This document shows, piece after piece, positions 60,301 to 64,000 of a DNA stretch of 64,000 nucleotides. Each line of letters starts with the position of its first letter. The first letter of the stretch is position 1. The stretch is from NCBI GenBank assembly GCA_902805615.1, contig CADCTQ010000001.1, positions 26,598-90,597 of the forward strand, given 5' to 3'. Below the pieces are notes generated by a model. That model was given only the letters and a program-made list of their open reading frames with translations, ran no database searches and was not told the DNA's origin. The DNA comes from an uncultured Cytophagales bacterium (GTDB taxonomy: Bacteria > Bacteroidota > Bacteroidia > Cytophagales > 172606-1). The translations under genes and the position numbers were made by a program.

Positions 60301-60910
60301 TGCCGCTGGCGTCGGTGGTGGTGCCGGTGCTGGAGCCTTTGATGAGCACGTTCACCCCGGGCAATCCCTGGCCGTCGTCGCCCGTAACCCGGCCGGTCAC
60401 GGTAACGTCCCGGGCGGGCAGGTACTGCGCAACCGAACCCAGGCGGGCAAACACCATCTGCGCCGGCACCGGGGAGAGGCCGCTGCCGGCGTCGGGGCTG
60501 CCGGTTTCGATGGACCGGCGTTCCAGTTCGCGGAAGTTGATGCGGTCGTCGTCGGCGTAGATGACGTAGATGTTGTCAATCTTGCGGTATTTGAGTTGCT
60601 GCCTGGCCAGCAGGGAGGCCAGGGCGGGTTCTACCTGCTTCCAGGAGGTATTGCCGGCCAGCAGCCGGTCTTCCACCTGCACGATCTTGTCTTGCAGGGC
60701 GGCATTCTTGTAGGTAAAAAAGATGCCAAAACGGGTTTCCAGGTCTTTGAGCAGGTGCTTCAGCGACCGGGAATTGCTCTGTACCGTCTGGTTGCCGGCA
60801 TCGGGCGGGTTATAGGCCACGGCCAGGTCTTGGGCGTAGGCCGGCGCCTGCGCCAGGCAGGCGAGCAGCAATACGCGCTTGGTCCAGGAGTAGTAAACGG
60901 GATTCTCCAT
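57353..60910 (-). CDS. SusC/RagA family TonB-linked outer membrane protein with STN domain
   Basis: VTGRVTGDDGQGLPGVNVLIKGSSTGTTTDASGNYTL; STN-like SNSRSLKHLLKDLETRFGIFFTYK; VVIGYGTQQRKDLVGAV. Confidence 0.95.
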   Translation of the reverse strand: MENPVYYSWTKRVLLLACLAQAPAYAQDLAVAYNPPDAGNQTVQSNSRSLKHLLKDLETRFGIFFTYKNAALQDKIVQVEDRLLAGNTSWKQVEPALASLLARQQLKYRKIDNIYVIYADDDRINFRELERRSIETGSPDAGSGLSPVPAQMVFARLGSVAQYLPARDVTVTGRVTGDDGQGLPGVNVLIKGSSTGTTTDASGNYTLSVPDNNAVLVFSFIGYVAQEVPLGGRTTLNVKLASDVQALNEVVVIGYGTQQRKDLVGAVGVATSKDFGDVNVSNAQQLIQGKIAGVQVVNSNGLPGSNVNIVVRGIGSFTNSEALYVIDGIQGGANEFNAIPAYDIESISVLKDASSVAIYGARGANGVVIVTTKRAKTGAPKVTYNGYYGFANRWKKLDLMNAAQYLDLVTDIANSTDNELTDKLKSPEVLEDRTDWQDAIFRTARLTEHNIGLSGGTDKVTYLISNTYTYQDAIVQNFNFQRNTLRVNLEENAGKRFKLGQQAVFRYTVNRGNTPSFTEALRMPPYAPILDPTNLGGYSRVTSNIDLNDAANPLTDVFLSDRRERDMFFFAQLFGEAKIFDWLQFRSQLGLSFSNYNGYNYRQARANGNLTQGNSIEEYYGFSVNPILENYFTFNRQFGVHSLNVLVGNTYRNGFVERRLDINGGGFQSDELKNVAFASQTTVSGGRGGVPQGEGLSYFTRVQYGLMDKYLLTASFRRDGSPVFPAGNRFANFPAVGVAWKISEEPFLKSIPFISELKVRASYGVTGNDRIPLQRAVIFKGSPTNIVYAIGEGETMAGGATINQPIDPTTKWETTVQTDIGLDVGLFNDRLNFSFDYYNRDNRDLLVEVPLSLSSGFGDPYDEVGAVVRNAATAYNKGFEASAGFRGEIGGLQYNLGANVAYNRNQVVALGAGDPFGAGSTNGQYLATRTEEGHPIASFYGYKVDRVASTRQDVDDLNQIARERTGDAEAVYQGSLLPGDIIFQDLNGDGQVTEKDRTFLGSALPAWNYGGNVSLGFKNFDLMASIYGVAGVKLWNDLNYWLEGTSRPFNSSAALVNRWRQEGDVSEFPRAGQNATANLNLRASDRFVEDGSYLRFRNITLGYTIPPSILGLTNNTFSSFRVYVTTQNPFTFTRYSGYDPEVSGLNQDPRKGNSVDARNAIFERGIDQGQFPQPRSFLFGVQVGF

Positions 60911-60962
60911 ATTGGTTTTAAGTGAGTTGACGAAAGGTTAGCGGGATAGCAGTTCGGGGATT

Positions 60963-61039
60963 GGGTACTGGGTATTGGGGATTGAGTATTGGGTATTGCC
61001 TACTGGGTATTGGTGATTGCCTACTGGATATTGGTTATT
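60963..61039. repeat. Degenerate heptanucleotide tandem repeat (11 x 7 bp, GGGTATT-type)
   Basis: GGGTACT GGGTATT GGGGATT GAGTATT GGGTATT GCCTACT GGGTATT GGTGATT GCCTACT GGATATT GGTTATT. Confidence 0.9.
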
Positions 61040-62069
61040 TGGTGAGGGTGAGCCGGTCTTCCTGCCGTTGCACCCGGATGCCGTACGTAGCCGACAGCAC
61101 GCTGAGCAGTTTGTCGAGGTTTTCGGTGGGCAGCACGCCGGTCATGGGTTCGCGGGCGAGCCGCGGGTCGGGAATGTGCACGGGCAGGCCGTAGGTCTCT
61201 TCGATGCGGTCGGCTACCTGCCGCAGGGTGACGTCTTCGAGCACCCACCGGTGGCTTTTCCAGGAGTGGTACACCTCGGCATTTACCGTCCGGTGGTCTA
61301 CCGCCCCGTTGGCTTCCTGGTAATCCACCAGTTCACCGGGCTTCATCAGGATGGTGGCCGTGCCCTTGGCGGCGGGTACGGCGAGCCGCACGCTGCCTTC
61401 ACTGAGCACCACGCGGGTGCGGTCGTCGCGGCCCGTTACGGTAAACTCGGTGCCCAGCACTTCCACCGTCAGGCTGCCCGAATGCACCGTGAACGGGGCG
61501 GGAACCCGGCCGAGCTTCCGTTTGCGGACCTTGAAAAAGGCTTCGCCCTGCAACCATACCTGCCGGTCGCCCGGTTGCCAGCCGGCCGGGTGGCGGAGTT
61601 CGGAGTTGGCGTTGAGCACCACTTGCGAGCCGTCGGGCAGGGCAATGGTCCGGGTCTGGCCGTAGCCGGTCGCGTATTTCATCTGCCGGTACGGCCCGTA
61701 CAGGTACGCCCACAGCACCACGCCGGCGGCCAGCAGCAGGGCCACGGCGGCGGCCACCCGGTACGCAACCCCCGTTCCCAGGCGGCGCAGGGGCTTCCGG
61801 CCGGCCGGGCGCTGCGCCGCCTCGTGGGCCTGCACGGCGCCCATGATGTGGTTGAGCATCCGCAATTGCCTTTCGGGCGCCAGGTCGTCGGACCGGAAGT
61901 GCAGCGCGTGCAGGGTACGTTTTGCCTCCAGGACGGCGGGTACGCGCTGGGGGTGCTCCCGCATCCACGCCTCCCAGAACGCGTTTGCCCCGGGGCTGTT
62001 TCCCTTCACCCACTGCTGAAAATATTCGTCCAGTACGAAGTCTTCCGCGGTGTACAGCCGGTAGTCCAT
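61035..62069 (-). CDS. FecR family anti-sigma regulator
   Basis: GYGQTRTIALPDGSQVVLNANSELRHPAGWQPGDRQVWLQGEAFFKV; HRWVLEDVTLRQVADRIEETYGLPV. Confidence 0.93.
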   Translation of the reverse strand: MDYRLYTAEDFVLDEYFQQWVKGNSPGANAFWEAWMREHPQRVPAVLEAKRTLHALHFRSDDLAPERQLRMLNHIMGAVQAHEAAQRPAGRKPLRRLGTGVAYRVAAAVALLLAAGVVLWAYLYGPYRQMKYATGYGQTRTIALPDGSQVVLNANSELRHPAGWQPGDRQVWLQGEAFFKVRKRKLGRVPAPFTVHSGSLTVEVLGTEFTVTGRDDRTRVVLSEGSVRLAVPAAKGTATILMKPGELVDYQEANGAVDHRTVNAEVYHSWKSHRWVLEDVTLRQVADRIEETYGLPVHIPDPRLAREPMTGVLPTENLDKLLSVLSATYGIRVQRQEDRLTLTK

Positions 62070-62231
62070 GGGGGTGCTGGGTTGAAATGGTTGGGGTGAA
62101 TGGAGAATGGCAACCCAAAGCCCGGCCACGGAAAGCCGGCTGCAGGACCTTGTATATAGTAAATACAAGACCCGTTAGGACTTCACCATTTTTTCTTAAA
62201 AAATCTTGAGAAAAAAATGGACAAAGAAGGA

Positions 62232-62520
62232 ACGGAGACGGCAGACCGGACATAAAGGAGACGGGAGACCGCAGGAAGGGAGACCGGAGGAGGCGTGCCC
62301 AGGCAACGCGGAAAATAGTGGGCAGTGCGAATGGATCGGGGTAAAGGAGAAGGAAAAAAGGGGGCTGGTGTACTTACGCATTCTGCTCTCTCTCTTTTCC
62401 CGTTTCGTCACGAGCCCGTACCGCATCCCCGCCCGGGTTCCGGTACGCCTCCTCCGGTCTCCGGTCTCCCGTCTCCGTTCGTTCCGGTCTGCCGTCTCCT
62501 TTATTTATTTTCCCAGCAGC
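62232..62520. repeat. Degenerate GGAGACC-type heptamer repeats in inverted arrangement
   Basis: GGAGACGGCAGACC...GGAGACGGGAGACC...GGGAGACCGGAGGAGG at 62234-62293 and CTCCTCCGGTCTCCGGTCTCCCGTCTCC...GGTCTGCCGTCTCC at 62449-62500. Confidence 0.75.
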
Positions 62521-63104
62521 AGCAGGAGCAGTGCGGTGAGGACTTTGGGGGCGTTGTGCTTGAGGGTTTCGAGGGCTTTGGACACCAGGTTGTACACCGA
62601 GCGGAGTTCCAGTTGCATGACGCGGGCCACTTCGTCGTAGGAGAGGCATTCGAAGAATTTGAGGTAGACGGCTTCCCGCTGCCGGCGGGAGAGTTTGCCG
62701 ATGGCCTGTTCCAGGTACTGCTGCTGCTCCCGCGAGGTCTGGTCGTTGATCAGGCACGTTTCGGGGGAAAGGCTGATTTCGAATTCGTATTCTTCGGGAA
62801 ACGTTTCGGCGGGCCGCCGGGCGGCCGTCTGCCGGAGGCGGATGATGCGGTTGCGCAGGGCCGCAAAGAGGTAATACTTGGGCGAATCGGTCGGGCCAAG
62901 CCCTTCCCGCTTTTTCCACAGGTCCACGAACAAGTCCTGGATGCAGTCTTCCACCTGGTCGGCGTCGGGCGTGAATTTGCGGCCGTAGCCGTACAGGGCA
63001 CGCACGTGGGCATTGTACAATGCCGTGAATGCCTCCAGGCTGCCGGCCCGGAATTCGTCCCACAGTGCGGCTTCTGTTGCCCCTTGCCGAACCACTTTTT
63101 TCAT
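62505..63104 (-). CDS. RNA polymerase sigma-70 factor, ECF subfamily (SusC/FecR-associated type)
   Basis: FTALYNAHVRALYGYGRKFTPDADQVEDCIQDLFVDLWKKREGLG...LSRRQREAVYLKFFECLSYDEVARVMQLELRSVYNLVSKALETLK. Confidence 0.93.
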   Translation of the reverse strand: MKKVVRQGATEAALWDEFRAGSLEAFTALYNAHVRALYGYGRKFTPDADQVEDCIQDLFVDLWKKREGLGPTDSPKYYLFAALRNRIIRLRQTAARRPAETFPEEYEFEISLSPETCLINDQTSREQQQYLEQAIGKLSRRQREAVYLKFFECLSYDEVARVMQLELRSVYNLVSKALETLKHNAPKVLTALLLLLLGK

Positions 63105-63311
63105 TCGGTATAACCAGTAATCATCCTGTACGCTGCCAAAAGGGTATTAGTATAATTATACAAAATATTTCGATTATATAAGATTTTTATTTTACCGCCA
63201 AGCCCCTGGATTGTCATAAAAATATTATCCCGAAAATAGTCCCCGTCCATTGCCTGCTTCGGGGGAAGTGTGTATAATCCGTTTTCAAACCGCTTATCCA
63301 TCCGAGTGACC

Positions 63312-63770
63312 ATGCCCACATTCCGCGTTCTTTTCGCATCCGCCCTGCTGCTGTCGGCTGCCGTTGCCGCAAGCGCCCAGCCGCCGCGGGGCCGCCAGGT
63401 CATCAAAACCGACGGGGCCCCCGTACCCACGGCCCCGTACAGCCAGGCCGTACGGGCCAACGGCTTCGTGTTCGTGGCCGGCCAGGTGGGTCTCGACCCC
63501 AAGACCCGCCAACTCGTGCCGGGCGGCTTCGAGCCGGAGGCCGTGCAGGTGATGAAAAACATCGAGGCCATCCTGGCGGCGGCCGGCCTGGGCTTTGCCG
63601 ACGTGGTCAACACCACCATTTACCTCAAAGATGTAGCCAACTTCGCGAAGGTGAACGAGATTTACGGCCGCTACTTCACCGGCGACTTCCCGGCCCGCAC
63701 CACCGTGGGCGTGGCCGCCCTGCCCGGCAACGCCAGCGTGGAGATTGCCGTGGTGGCCGCGGCCCGGTAA
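63312..63770 (+). CDS. RidA family protein, secreted
   Basis: Signal peptide; APVPTAPYSQAVRANGFVFVAGQVGLDPKT...VQVMKNIEAILAAAGLGFADVVNTTIYLKD. Confidence 0.93.
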   Translation: MPTFRVLFASALLLSAAVAASAQPPRGRQVIKTDGAPVPTAPYSQAVRANGFVFVAGQVGLDPKTRQLVPGGFEPEAVQVMKNIEAILAAAGLGFADVVNTTIYLKDVANFAKVNEIYGRYFTGDFPARTTVGVAALPGNASVEIAVVAAAR

Positions 63771-63877
63771 TCGGCTTTTCTGCGTTTATTGCAAATCTTT
63801 TCGGCCGATAACGTGTTCTCCAAGGGGAATCACCCGCTTTATTGCCATTATCTTTGCCCGGCACTGCCAACCTGTCC

Positions 63878-64000
63878 ATGCTTACCGACCACCTCCGTAC
63901 CCTGGCTTCGCAACTGAAAGGCGAACTGCACTTCGACTCCACCATGCGTACCCTGTACGCCACGGATGCCTCGGCCTACCGGGAAATGCCCCTGGCCGTA
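63878..64000 (+). CDS. FAD-binding oxidoreductase N-terminus (truncated by window end)
   Basis: MLTDHLRTLASQLKGELHFDSTMRTLYATDASAYREMPLAV resembles the start of FAD-linked oxidases. Confidence 0.55.
   Translation, partial: MLTDHLRTLASQLKGELHFDSTMRTLYATDASAYREMPLAV

Noticed and set aside
57179-60925. 1248-aa plus-strand ORF
   Set aside because: Exact antisense of the SusC gene; an open frame from high GC, with no family motifs.
1-64000. CRISPR array, prophage or classical anti-phage defence system
   Set aside because: No regularly spaced direct repeats with unique spacers and no Cas, phage structural, restriction-modification or toxin-antitoxin signatures in the translations.

Overview
This window looks like a chromosomal segment from a GC-rich Bacteroidota bacterium, probably Cytophagales-like. 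The lineage call rests on three T9SS-type C-terminal sorting domains, SusC/SusD, FecR/ECF-sigma pairs and IS3-type elements. Gene content: secreted multidomain proteins (SGNH hydrolase-ricin, NHL-repeat, sugar dehydrogenase-PA14-CBM), an M29 aminopeptidase, an amidase, a five-GAF sigma-54 activator, GH51 arabinofuranosidase, MsrA, several SDR/NTF2/alpha-beta hydrolase/RidA genes, a minus-strand tRNA cluster, and a right-hand locus with two GntR paralogues, ApnO/ApnL-like D-apionate catabolism genes, SusCD, FecR and ECF sigma. The strongest non-routine signal is a four-copy, 330-413 bp non-coding repeat at 28.4, 35.9, 40.4 and 46.1 kb. Each copy has GTATGTGATTAGCG-type terminal inverted repeats and a perfect, different 8-bp target duplication, around a near-invariant hairpin-rich core: an apparently uncharacterised MITE-like family. 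Two copies sit inside gene remnants and two sit in palindromes. A second, unrelated ~149-bp inverted-end repeat occurs twice. Several genes between 9.5 and 46.7 kb are reduced to start-plus-end stubs (OYE, FMN reductase, histidine kinase, hydrolase/DUF1348 chimera), which suggests recurrent internal deletion. All calls come from reading the sequence and supplied translations; no database search was run.
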